Assembly (NCBI GenBank): GCA_021818675.1
Contig: JAKATR010000029.1
Coordinates: 1 to 57,780 of the forward strand
Length of the DNA: 57,780 bases
DNA from: Thermoplasmata archaeon
GTDB lineage: Archaea; Thermoplasmatota; Thermoplasmata; Thermoplasmatales; Thermoplasmataceae
Direction: 5' to 3'
Below, in pieces: positions 21,773-30,995 of the stretch. Numbering within the stretch: the first letter of the stretch is position 1; every line of letters starts with the position of its first letter. The notes below the pieces were generated by a model that was not told where the DNA came from, did no database searches, and worked only from the letters and a program-made list of their open reading frames with translations. The translations under genes were made by a program, and so were the position numbers.

Positions 21773-23197
21773 ATGAATAAAATTGGAGCCATAATAGCAA
21801 TTGTGGTCGTATTGATAGTAGTAGTAAGTGGAAGCCTTGTTTTATCTGGCATTATCAAACTGCCGAGTTCAAGTTCAAGCTCGAGTACGACAACAAGCGT
21901 GAATTCGAATACTCTTAATTCAAACGTGCAGGAAAAGGCACCCAATGTTGTAAGTTCAACAGTAGTGAACAGTTCACTGGGAGGCCAATGGACTCAAAAG
22001 GCCGGTGCATCAGGAACAGCATCAAATTTATCATCAGCTGGTTCGATTACATCATTTGGCATGATAGGTCCAAGTTCTACTCCATATAAAGCAGATTTGA
22101 GCGTTGCTGTACGAGGAATTACTAATCCCCAGTTTGATATAATTACGCCTATGACGATGAGTACACAGAATTTTAACCCCTCAAACGCAACAATTAAACA
22201 ATTTGAAGCAAACCTGTATGAACCCTCAGGGAATGGGTTTGCAGCTCTAGGTTATATACAGTTTACTAACTCAACGGTTGCATCATATATATATCAATAC
22301 ATGAATGCGTCTGCACATTCATCTTATAACTATACAAGTGGAACAGGCCAGAAAATATTCCTCACCAATGGCGTGAACTATTTATATCAATGGACGCAAC
22401 AGGCATTTGGAACAAACAATATACTTTGGAACCTTTCAATTACAGTTAGCTTGGATAATTCATATATAATAGGAATCTTCTACTTTACCCCTGATAATTT
22501 GAGTCAGGGCCATTTTACAAGTCTGCTTAATGCAGAAATATCCAAGCTATCAAATCCGTCGTCTAATGTCATAAATAACGTATTTCTCACAACTGCACAG
22601 GTGGATACACAAACAAATATGAATTTTGTTCAGGGAGTAAGTTTAATTGTAGGAATAAGTAACGGAACGCAGATGTTTAACGAATATGCAAATGCATATA
22701 ATTTGAAGCAAAGCATATCAAGCCCCAGTGAACATCTCCTAATCAATGACACAATCGGAAATCTAACACTAATTGGATTCTCAGAATATGTAGCAGGAGA
22801 GTTTAATTATTCTTCGACAAATGGAGGTATGTCTGGATCTATGCCAATTTTAACTATGGTAGGAATGGCAAACTTTACCAACACAAATATCCCTTACAGT
22901 ATCTTCTTGGGAATTGATAGTGCGGCAACCCAAAACTCCCAGACATCAGCAAACACTTCAACAGGAACAATAAGCTATGGAAATCTTGGATCTGGACAGT
23001 ATTTATATATTCATGGCCCTGCAACTACTACTACTTTTTACAATGGGCAAAGTTATCAAACTGAATCTTTTGGAAATGCATCAGCAATTTTCAGTTATGA
23101 TGGTTCCTTTGTTACTGTGATATTCTATGTGGGACACTATGCCCTGAGTAAAACTGCGGTTCTTAACCTTCTCAGTGATGAATACTCATACCTTTAA
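21773..23197 (+). CDS. Membrane-anchored Ser/Thr-rich extracytoplasmic protein of unknown function
   Basis: 474 aa; N-terminal TM then low-complexity SSSSSSSTTT stalk and many N-x-S/T sequons. Confidence 0.75.
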   Translation: MNKIGAIIAIVVVLIVVVSGSLVLSGIIKLPSSSSSSSTTTSVNSNTLNSNVQEKAPNVVSSTVVNSSLGGQWTQKAGASGTASNLSSAGSITSFGMIGPSSTPYKADLSVAVRGITNPQFDIITPMTMSTQNFNPSNATIKQFEANLYEPSGNGFAALGYIQFTNSTVASYIYQYMNASAHSSYNYTSGTGQKIFLTNGVNYLYQWTQQAFGTNNILWNLSITVSLDNSYIIGIFYFTPDNLSQGHFTSLLNAEISKLSNPSSNVINNVFLTTAQVDTQTNMNFVQGVSLIVGISNGTQMFNEYANAYNLKQSISSPSEHLLINDTIGNLTLIGFSEYVAGEFNYSSTNGGMSGSMPILTMVGMANFTNTNIPYSIFLGIDSAATQNSQTSANTSTGTISYGNLGSGQYLYIHGPATTTTFYNGQSYQTESFGNASAIFSYDGSFVTVIFYVGHYALSKTAVLNLLSDEYSYL

Positions 23198-24077
23198 TTT
23201 TTAAAATATCCAAATATTTCCTTTTTAAAATAGAATAATCATTTATTTTTTTAACTTTATAGTCCTGTGAATTCAGCTCCCTGATTAGTGAAATTATTTC
23301 TTCGTTTTCCCCCAGATCGACTATAATTTCATTTCCAAGGACCTCATATTCTTTTGATAATGAGAGATTCGATTGCACGTCGCGTGATAGTGTTATTATT
23401 TTTTTATTCCCGAAATGATCCATTGCAACGATTTCCTCTATTTTCCCATCTATAAGTATGATTACTTTATTGCAGAATTTTTCAAGCAAACCCAAATCGT
23501 GAGATGCCATTACAAGGATCTTATTTTTTCCGTTTGATATTTTATTGATTATATTGTCTAGAACTACTTCACCTAAAATATCAAGATTGTCCAAAGGCTC
23601 ATCAAGCAAAACTATGTCTGGATTTCCAATAATGGCAGCCCCGAGAGATAATCTCTTTAATTCTCCCGTTGAATATGTGTTTATAAGCGCATTTCCTTTC
23701 TTAACCAGTCCTGTTTCATCAAGTACTGATTTTACCTCTACTTTAATTCCAACATCTGATCCTCTTCTGATGCTGTCAATGAAATTAAGAAGATGACTGC
23801 CTGATACAAACTGATAAAACCGGGGATTCTCAATAAGCGATCCTATTCTTTTTACTGCGTTTTTCTTTTCCTCCCTAATATTTATACCATTTATTTTAAT
23901 TTCACCATCAAAGAATTCAACTGAACCAGACAATAATTTCAAAATCGTTGATTTTCCAGCACCATTAGGACCTAAAAGTCCAATTATATTCGGAGATTCT
24001 ATATTGAGTTGTTTTATTTCTAGGGTTTTTTCTGGTCCCATATTTTTTTTTAGATTTTTAACAACAATACTGCTCAT
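23172..24077 (-). CDS. ABC transporter ATP-binding protein
   Basis: 301 aa; Walker A GLLGPNGAGKST, YSTGELKRLSLGAAIIGNPDIVLLDEPLDNLD, MASHD. Confidence 0.95.
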   Translation of the reverse strand: MSSIVVKNLKKNMGPEKTLEIKQLNIESPNIIGLLGPNGAGKSTILKLLSGSVEFFDGEIKINGINIREEKKNAVKRIGSLIENPRFYQFVSGSHLLNFIDSIRRGSDVGIKVEVKSVLDETGLVKKGNALINTYSTGELKRLSLGAAIIGNPDIVLLDEPLDNLDILGEVVLDNIINKISNGKNKILVMASHDLGLLEKFCNKVIILIDGKIEEIVAMDHFGNKKIITLSRDVQSNLSLSKEYEVLGNEIIVDLGENEEIISLIRELNSQDYKVKKINDYSILKRKYLDILKIKGMSIHH

Positions 24078-24910
24078 TTAACAATCCCCCTTCTTAGAAA
24101 CATCAGATACGCGATAAACAAAAAACAGCCTGAATATGCCAATAATATTTCTAATGAGTACAAAATTTGCCAAATAGGGGCTGGAGATATAGATCCACCA
24201 TAATATAGAACATATGGATCAAGATTCATAAAAACACGATAAACTATTCTGTCTGCGTTGGTCTTAATCAACAAAGGATTCAATCCGGAGGCTTGAAAGA
24301 TCAATGAAAGTATGTCCATGACTACAATGTATAATATTAAATACGAAATGTATGCATTTGACTGTTTTGAAAAGAAGGTACTCACTGCAATTCCCATGGA
24401 AACATCTGAGAATGTGAGCAATAGCGCTAGAAAATAATAGGTAACAAAATTTAAAGAAGGAAGAGTTTGAAACGCTATTATAAAAGAAAGAAACTGAATA
24501 GATATATATATTGTGACAATAGTTGCTGTCGCGATAAACGATGAGATCAATTTTCCAAGAAGGATCACTTCCCTTGATACTGGCAGCGAAAAAAGCTGAT
24601 ATATTGTTTTCTGCTCCAACTCATAGGATATTGAACCTGCAGCAAAGAATGCAGCCCCGAGGATTGGTAAATAAATGAATATGTTCCCCCATATAAAATT
24701 AAATGTTGCTTCTTTCAATTGCTCGGGCAAATACAATGAAATCCCCCCCTCCTGAACAAAACTTTGAATTATTGATCCAAAAGTAAAAAATGTAAGAATA
24801 AACATAAGGAGCGATATGACGATAGTTAGAAACGCCATAAAGGCAAATGCACGGGAGTTCCAGAAGTTCAATGTAAAAAAACCAGATATTTTTTTGAGTT
24901 CGAAAAGCAT
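24074..24910 (-). CDS. ABC-2-type transporter permease
   Basis: 278 aa; six predicted TM segments; GSISYELEQKTIYQLFSLPVSREVILLGKLIS motif; overlaps the ATPase start. Confidence 0.85.
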   Translation of the reverse strand: MLFELKKISGFFTLNFWNSRAFAFMAFLTIVISLLMFILTFFTFGSIIQSFVQEGGISLYLPEQLKEATFNFIWGNIFIYLPILGAAFFAAGSISYELEQKTIYQLFSLPVSREVILLGKLISSFIATATIVTIYISIQFLSFIIAFQTLPSLNFVTYYFLALLLTFSDVSMGIAVSTFFSKQSNAYISYLILYIVVMDILSLIFQASGLNPLLIKTNADRIVYRVFMNLDPYVLYYGGSISPAPIWQILYSLEILLAYSGCFLFIAYLMFLRRGIVK

Positions 24911-24914
24911 TTCT

Positions 24915-25718
24915 TTACCCTATCCCTGCTGACAATATTATTTTTGCAATAGATTCGAGTCCATTAACGTTCCCTATTGATATCCTTAGTTCTAACTTCT
25001 GGCCTACTGGAGGATATACCAATACATAAGAAGGTAAAATAGCAATGAGATAAATATAAATTTTATTTACGTTGACTGAATTATTGAACATAATTGAAAC
25101 AAAAAATGCATTGTAGGAAAGATTGGCACTTATAAATCCAACTGGAGTGCCGTGTTGAGGCATATATAAAAGTGAGAATTGTGAAGAGGTGTCTATAAAG
25201 TTCTCTAAGCCCGTCTTGCCTCCTTGATTTTTTGAGTAGGCTGTCAGCGCCTCTTCTATAGCTCTGAGTTTTCCCAATACATCTATACTGGGAAGTGGAT
25301 TGGAGAAATAAAATGTATTACCAATATTCAGTTTCTGGTAAAGCCCTAATGAACTGTTTGACACATTTAAATCCTTTGGAGCAACGGTAATTTTATAGAT
25401 TGGGTATCCCCGCACCGATGAAATATAAGCCAGTGTGATGTTATCCCTGATCTCACTGGAAAAAACTGTTGAAATGCCTCCAAATTGATTTACTGGTAAA
25501 TTAATGACTGTTCCGCTGGTGCTACTGGTCACAAAGGTAAATTCTTTTATGTTTCCCACATCACTGTAAAAAATAAGTGTTGAATTTTCAGGTATAAAAT
25601 AAAATGGGTTACTTAATTCATTAACCTTATTGCCAGAATATGAGATAGAAAGCGTCATTCCCGCCATAAATAGAGAAAATACTACCAGAGCAGAAATAAT
25701 TTTATATTTATATCTCAC
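24915..25718 (-). CDS. Extracytoplasmic protein of unknown function, first gene of the ABC operon
   Basis: 267 aa; N-terminal signal/TM (KIISALVVFSLFMAGMTLS), sequons, 4 bp upstream of the permease. Confidence 0.7.
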   Translation of the reverse strand: MRYKYKIISALVVFSLFMAGMTLSISYSGNKVNELSNPFYFIPENSTLIFYSDVGNIKEFTFVTSSTSGTVINLPVNQFGGISTVFSSEIRDNITLAYISSVRGYPIYKITVAPKDLNVSNSSLGLYQKLNIGNTFYFSNPLPSIDVLGKLRAIEEALTAYSKNQGGKTGLENFIDTSSQFSLLYMPQHGTPVGFISANLSYNAFFVSIMFNNSVNVNKIYIYLIAILPSYVLVYPPVGQKLELRISIGNVNGLESIAKIILSAGIG

Positions 25719-25828
25719 AATTTCCCATATAATTAGATTTAATAAATTTGTTCAACCGTAGTCAAATGATTTTTTTAAAAACAGATGATGACCCAAATTA
25801 AATATTCCAAGTGCAGTTAATCAGTTCC

Positions 25829-25836
25829 CAAAAATA
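25829..25836. repeat. Left 8-bp direct repeat CAAAAATA (candidate target-site duplication)
   Basis: Identical to 26019..26026 and abuts the terminal inverted repeat. Confidence 0.75.
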
Positions 25837-26018
25837 CTATGGCGGCAACAGGATGTCATGTCGTTTTCTGATATTTCTCAGTAATTTACCACGTTTTCAT
25901 GCAATTTCCTGTGTGGGCAAACTTACCTAACACCCTTGACTGTTGCGATTGTCTCGGTTCTTACAGGTCTGGGCAGCAGAATCTGTGTCAAATTTCTAAC
26001 AACCTTTTGCCGCCATAG
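25837..26018. mobile_element. 182-bp MITE-like non-autonomous element with terminal inverted repeats
   Basis: Left end CTATGGCGGCAACAGGATGTCA; reverse complement of right end CTATGGCGGCAAAAGGTTGTTA: first 12 nt identical, 19/22 overall. Flanked by perfect 8-bp direct repeats; no internal coding capacity. Confidence 0.78.
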
Positions 26019-26026
26019 CAAAAATA
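26019..26026. repeat. Right 8-bp direct repeat CAAAAATA (candidate target-site duplication)
   Basis: Identical to 25829..25836 and abuts the terminal inverted repeat. Confidence 0.75.
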
Positions 26027-26054
26027 GAAAGATATATTTGTTATTAATTCAATT

Positions 26055-26684
26055 ATGTTTATGGAAACTTTTGAAGTTATAGAACATTCCATAAATTCAA
26101 ATTTAGAGAAGGGACAGAAAGAAATCATAGGTATTGAATATATAAAACCAACTTATATAAAGGGCATAATCTCGTCCGAGATAAAGAAGGGGGATAAAAT
26201 TAATGTTGAAAATGATAAGATATATAAGAACGGAAAGGAGATAGGACATGTTATTATTAATAAGAGTTCATCCGATGTGGTTTTGGATACCAGCCATGAC
26301 ATAAAATATACGGGTGGTTATTCAATTGATGGCAAGACAATCTATCTGGATGAACATTTTCCTAAAATTCTCAAGGTTGAAGGTAAGGATATCGATACAA
26401 CTGCCACGATTGGTCTGCACCACGAACTGCCTGAGAAATGGCTTTCTGACAATGATTTCGAATACCCATATGCGCATGAAGTCGCCACAGGCATTGAAAA
26501 GAAGTATGTTGAGTATCTTGGAGTTACATGGAAAGGGTACTGTGAGCAAGTGGACAAATACCTGAGGAAGGTCTATAGTCAGAAATTAAGAGAATCTCCT
26601 GCTTCCCTGGATCTGGCACCATATCTATATTGCAGAGATAGGGAAGCCTTGAAAGAAATCAGGGAGAGCGAACCAGAAAAATAA
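26055..26684 (+). CDS. Uncharacterised protein with a His/Glu-rich, possibly metal-binding C-terminal domain
   Basis: 209 aa; IYLDEHFPKIL...GLHHELPEKWL...YPYAHEVATGIEKKYVEYLGVTWKGYCEQVDKYL. Confidence 0.75.
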   Translation: MFMETFEVIEHSINSNLEKGQKEIIGIEYIKPTYIKGIISSEIKKGDKINVENDKIYKNGKEIGHVIINKSSSDVVLDTSHDIKYTGGYSIDGKTIYLDEHFPKILKVEGKDIDTTATIGLHHELPEKWLSDNDFEYPYAHEVATGIEKKYVEYLGVTWKGYCEQVDKYLRKVYSQKLRESPASLDLAPYLYCRDREALKEIRESEPEK

Positions 26685-26709
26685 ATTGCCATACAATTTT
26701 TGTTTCAGA

Positions 26710-26937
26710 TCAATTTCGTTTATTCCCGGTGTGCATATTTCGCAAAAATAGAGAAACTCTTCCCACATCATAATTTAGATTCTCCACTATCTTATCTCCT
26801 GCAGGTCTCTTTTTCAACATAAATCCGTTCTTTGTAGCCAAAAATAAATATGACTTATTCTTCATATCAATGCCAAGACATATTCCACTATTTTCAATTA
26901 GATATTTTATGAAGAATTTCTCTGAATAGAATTTCAT
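26710..26937 (-). CDS. Small hypothetical protein
   Basis: 75 aa ORF filling the gap between two genes; reasonable composition, no recognised domain. Confidence 0.4.
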   Translation of the reverse strand: MKFYSEKFFIKYLIENSGICLGIDMKNKSYLFLATKNGFMLKKRPAGDKIVENLNYDVGRVSLFLRNMHTGNKRN

Positions 26938-26998
26938 CTAAACCTATAAATGCAGTTCAAATAGATTTATTTTAGCATATGTTATTTGTTTCATATAA

Positions 26999-28141
26999 AT
27001 GAAAAATAATGAGGATTACTTAATCCTGAAAATCGGTAATAAAGCAGTACCTCTTGCATTTGTCGAGGCTTACTCCTCATTTTATGTAATTTCTTCAGGC
27101 AATTCAAATCGATGGCCAGGAGAAGTACTGAGAGCGGGGGCTGCAATACTTTCACTTCATGGGGAGAACATTACTGTCAAAGCTAAACTTTTAACAAATT
27201 CCGATCAGCAGAAAGAAATCAAAGATGCTATGAGAGCAAAATATGGAAACATGAATTTCAATAAATGGTTTTCAGAAATATCACGGATTATTAAATTTTC
27301 ACAGACAGAAGGATTAAATGAAGAAAATATTAATCATTATGAGGAATGGTTAAAGGACGAATTTGATTCCATTGCTCAGCACTATGACCATCATATATAT
27401 GACAATCTTGTAAACAACTACCTCAGGGAACGATCTCTTTCCCTGATGAAAACATTTTTCCCCCCTTTGCAAAGACTCATGGAGATAGGCTCTGGAACAG
27501 GTACTGAAACTCTGGAAATGCTAAAAAGCGGACATGAAATTACAGCCATAGATATATCAGAAAATATGAATTCTATATTGAGAAAGAAAGCAAATGATGC
27601 TAACGTAAGTAATCTTCTTACAACCATGACTGTGAAAGCATCAGATCTTGTAAATTATGAAAAAGAATTTATGAATAAACCCTTCGATGGATTATACTCA
27701 AATTATGGAGCACTAAATTGTGAAGCCAATATTGATGCCATAATGGAAATTGTTCATAAAATAGTTAAACCCCATGGGAAGATTGTTTTTGGGATTTTCA
27801 ATAAGTTTTGTCTTGTAGAAATGATTGCACATCTGATTGGGAGGAAACCGGGACGAGTATTTGAAAGATTTTCAAACAGGATTCCTGAGGGAGCTTCAAG
27901 ATTCTGTATCGATGTATACCCTTATTCCCCTGCCTATCTCAAAAAGCTGTTTTCAAAATGGTTTAACATCGAAATGATATATGGTTGTCCTGTCATCTTA
28001 CCCCCATCCAATTATTCCTTCATGATCAAAGGAAGAATCAATGAGGAGCGAGTGAAGAAAGCAGACATATTCTTTTCAAAAATGTGGCCATTCAAATTTA
28101 TTGGTGACCATACGCTATACTTAATGAGCAATAAGAAGTAA
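26999..28141 (+). CDS. Class I SAM-dependent methyltransferase with an N-terminal split-barrel/nitroreductase-like domain
   Basis: 380 aa; MEIGSGTGTETLEMLKSGHEITAIDISENM motif I; N-terminal KAVPLAFVEAYSSFYVISSGNSNRWPGEVLRAGAAILSLHGENITVKAKLL. Confidence 0.8.
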   Translation: MKNNEDYLILKIGNKAVPLAFVEAYSSFYVISSGNSNRWPGEVLRAGAAILSLHGENITVKAKLLTNSDQQKEIKDAMRAKYGNMNFNKWFSEISRIIKFSQTEGLNEENINHYEEWLKDEFDSIAQHYDHHIYDNLVNNYLRERSLSLMKTFFPPLQRLMEIGSGTGTETLEMLKSGHEITAIDISENMNSILRKKANDANVSNLLTTMTVKASDLVNYEKEFMNKPFDGLYSNYGALNCEANIDAIMEIVHKIVKPHGKIVFGIFNKFCLVEMIAHLIGRKPGRVFERFSNRIPEGASRFCIDVYPYSPAYLKKLFSKWFNIEMIYGCPVILPPSNYSFMIKGRINEERVKKADIFFSKMWPFKFIGDHTLYLMSNKK

Positions 28142-28154
28142 CGTTTTCTCACGT

Positions 28155-29024
28155 TCAGGATTTTGACGTTTCAATATTTTTCCATAAAATCTGATCATGG
28201 TTTGTCATAATATCTATGTAAGCAGATAATTTTGCAATTATCTCGACGAGAATGAGGATTGGAAATATCAGGACCCACCTTTTATTTTTCTTCAAAGTCT
28301 TCTTAAGAATTGACAGCGTTCCCCGGCTATTATTTAATACCATAAATGAAACTGAGCTTGGTTTTTCTAGTTTTTTCCCTATCTGAATATGTCCATAATT
28401 AATTCGTCTTCTTTGTTGTACCAGATCCGTTAGCGTTGATGGAACAAAGTTTTTTACTTCCAGATCTCCAAAATATACACCCTTAGCACCATTATTCTGG
28501 GCAAGAAGACACTGATATGCGTCATCATTTACGACCTCAGGAAGCTTCTCCAAAAATTTTCTGTTTATGTAAAGGAATTCCCCACCGTGGATTGGAATTC
28601 CGTTTTCAGAAAAATATCTCAATTGAATATCTCTTATGCACCAGAGAAGGCATCCAACCTTCCTGATTAAACCGTTTATCTTTATCTGCGTAACGTTCGT
28701 AAGTGCTAAGCCATGACCATCAATTCTTTCCAGTATAGATTTAAATATAGATGGCTCGAATGTAATATCTGAAGAAATTAAGAAAACATTTTCATTCTCT
28801 ATTAATCTGAGAGCGCGATTATAAGCTGCGCTCTTGCCAAGTCGTATATGGGAATATGAGACTATATCGGTTTTGTTGTTATGAGATAATATAAAATCAG
28901 GAATACCCCTATCACCATCTATAGCCCAAATTATCTGGTTTAGTCCTGTATTGTGTAATATTGGATAAATTCTCTCAACTGAAGTTAGATCATTGTTTGA
29001 GAACACTATTGCAGTGCTATTCAT
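28155..29024 (-). CDS. Glycosyltransferase family 2-like protein with C-terminal TM
   Basis: IWAIDGDRG, LGKSAAYNRALRLIENENVFLISSDITFEPSIF, QRRRINYGHIQIG; start ATGAATAGC at 29024 overlaps the stop of the preceding gene (track start 29078). Confidence 0.8.
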   Translation of the reverse strand: MNSTAIVFSNNDLTSVERIYPILHNTGLNQIIWAIDGDRGIPDFILSHNNKTDIVSYSHIRLGKSAAYNRALRLIENENVFLISSDITFEPSIFKSILERIDGHGLALTNVTQIKINGLIRKVGCLLWCIRDIQLRYFSENGIPIHGGEFLYINRKFLEKLPEVVNDDAYQCLLAQNNGAKGVYFGDLEVKNFVPSTLTDLVQQRRRINYGHIQIGKKLEKPSSVSFMVLNNSRGTLSILKKTLKKNKRWVLIFPILILVEIIAKLSAYIDIMTNHDQILWKNIETSKS

Positions 29025-29658
29025 AGTTATCATCACCCTTGAAATCCATCTCATACCTTCTATACTTTTCCGAATCAAGGTAAAAATATTTTCTGGAAAT
29101 CATGGGACTGAATTTTGCCGATTCACCCTTTTTTATTATATCCATATGCGAGTTAATTTGCGTTTTAATATACAAGAAAGGTGCCAGAAATAAGAAAACT
29201 AGAAAATCTATGATTCCATGCATGTCTGTATCCAGATCATTTTCAGGGTTTGTGTGAAATTTCATCCTTTTTAAAAGTTCCTGGTAATATTCAGAACCGT
29301 GAATAGGTATAACCTGTTTAGCATCCAATTTTTTCAGCGGACTCATATCCCCGGAATAAAAATGTGCTGCATACTCTTCATCCATGAATAAAGAAAGACA
29401 AATCTCCCTGTCTCTTAGAATCCGCCTTGCTATGAGAGCTCTTAATATTACTGTCCATAACTTGCTTTTTTCTGATATAATGAAAACATCAACATCATCC
29501 TCCTCTTTTGGTTCATATGATACCGATCCAGAAATTCCAATAAATTTGACCCATTTCTTTTTCATGAGACCTGAAAAGTTTATGGCCTGTTGAATCTTTC
29601 TGGTCTTTGGCTGTGAGATTACCTGGCTGCCACTAGTATTTATCGATTCAATTTGCAA
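29017..29658 (-). CDS. Nucleotidyltransferase-fold protein
   Basis: 213 aa; FIGISGSVSYEPKEEDDVDVFIISE fits the GS-Xn-DxD nucleotidyltransferase motif; C-terminal hydrophobic segment. Confidence 0.7.
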   Translation of the reverse strand: MQIESINTSGSQVISQPKTRKIQQAINFSGLMKKKWVKFIGISGSVSYEPKEEDDVDVFIISEKSKLWTVILRALIARRILRDREICLSLFMDEEYAAHFYSGDMSPLKKLDAKQVIPIHGSEYYQELLKRMKFHTNPENDLDTDMHGIIDFLVFLFLAPFLYIKTQINSHMDIIKKGESAKFSPMISRKYFYLDSEKYRRYEMDFKGDDNYE

Positions 29659-30940
29659 CGATTATACCTCCAATTATCATTATTATGAAAAAAATGTTTG
29701 AAAAAACAATGAGGGGAAAACATAGCTTCTAATATAATTTGCAGTTATTAAATGTTTATCAGATATGATCAGGAATACCTCATGACCTGGCAGGGGGATG
29801 GGAGCGAATGCAAACTTCAATATTTTGTATCATAATCTATTAAACAATATTCAGGACTATTAAACTGAAACTCACCTATGACAGATCACTTCTGGAGACG
29901 GGAGAGATTCAGGGAAGCATGTCAGAAGGTTCTGGACTACGGCTTTTCTGCACACACATTCAACAGGAACAGGCTTAAGAGGTAAACATACAAAGATATC
30001 AGGAAAACAATACCAACACTTCCGTCTGCACTTGTTCAGACTGCAAGGGATACTACATCTGAATCATTGAAGCAGACACAACTTCAAAAGAAAATACGCC
30101 GGAACTCCCTGACAATCAGGTATGACAGAAGAACATTCAAATTCTATCCAGATTCTCACACAATATCATTAACAACGGTCAGTGGCAGGTTAGTATTTCC
30201 AGTTGCACACTCACCACTCATAGGGAAATACAGGGGTGAATACACCAATGCACATGTCTTCATCGATGTAAAGCACCGGAAGATATCTGTGATGATACAG
30301 GTTAAAATACCGGACAGGGAGGTAAACATTCAGGCAGATCATGAAGTAAGGGTAATAGGAATAGACAGAGGAATAAAGAATATAGCAGTCTTGTCAAATA
30401 ATAAATTCATCAATTCAGCACACCTGAAAGATGTGAAGGGGAGATATAGATACAATAAAAAGAAATTGCAGCACGCAGGCACTCGTTCCGCCCACCGTAA
30501 ATTAAGGGAATTGAGCGGAAGAGAGAGACGGTTCGTGCAGGATACAAACCATATGATTTCAATGCAGATCGTAAACCTTCCCTTTAATGTCATTGCAATT
30601 GAGGATTTGAGATCAGCCAGAATGAAAAAGAAAACCAACGGAAGGAGATTCAACCATTAACCCGGTTCATGGTCTCCATACCATCTGGATCAATTCATAG
30701 AATACAAGGCGGAGGAGATGGAAAAAACCATAATCCATGTTAATCCAAAATTCACATCACAGAAATGCTCAAAATGTGAATATATCCATAAGAATAACAG
30801 AGAAGGAAATATTTTCCACTGCCTGAATTGTAATTTCGAACTTCATGCTGATCTCAATGCGGCAAGAAACATTGAGATACCTGGTAAATCTGAGTATTTC
30901 AGGCTGCTGTCAACCAGCCAGTCGTTGCGGTTCCATGAAT

Positions 30941-30958
30941 CCATGCCTATGGGCATGG
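30941..30958 (+). other. Perfect hairpin CCATGCC-TATG-GGCATGG near the tnpB 3' end
   Basis: 7-bp stem, 4-nt loop; possible right-end or omega-RNA structure. Confidence 0.55.
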
Positions 30959-30976
30959 TAGAGACCAGCAACAAGC

Positions 30977-30995
30977 CCCTTCCATCAGGGAAGGG
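30977..30995 (+). other. Perfect hairpin CCCTTCC-ATCAG-GGAAGGG at the tnpB 3' end
   Basis: 7-bp stem, 5-nt loop just before the TnpB stop; typical position for an IS605-type right-end structure. Confidence 0.6.

Noticed and set aside
25837-26018. SRP RNA or RNase P RNA candidate
   Set aside because: Paired ends suggested a structured RNA, but the conserved core motifs of those RNAs are absent and the flanking 8-bp duplication better fits a transposon.
30339-30653. 104-aa ORF antisense to tnpB
   Set aside because: Mirror of the TnpB coding frame with no independent support.
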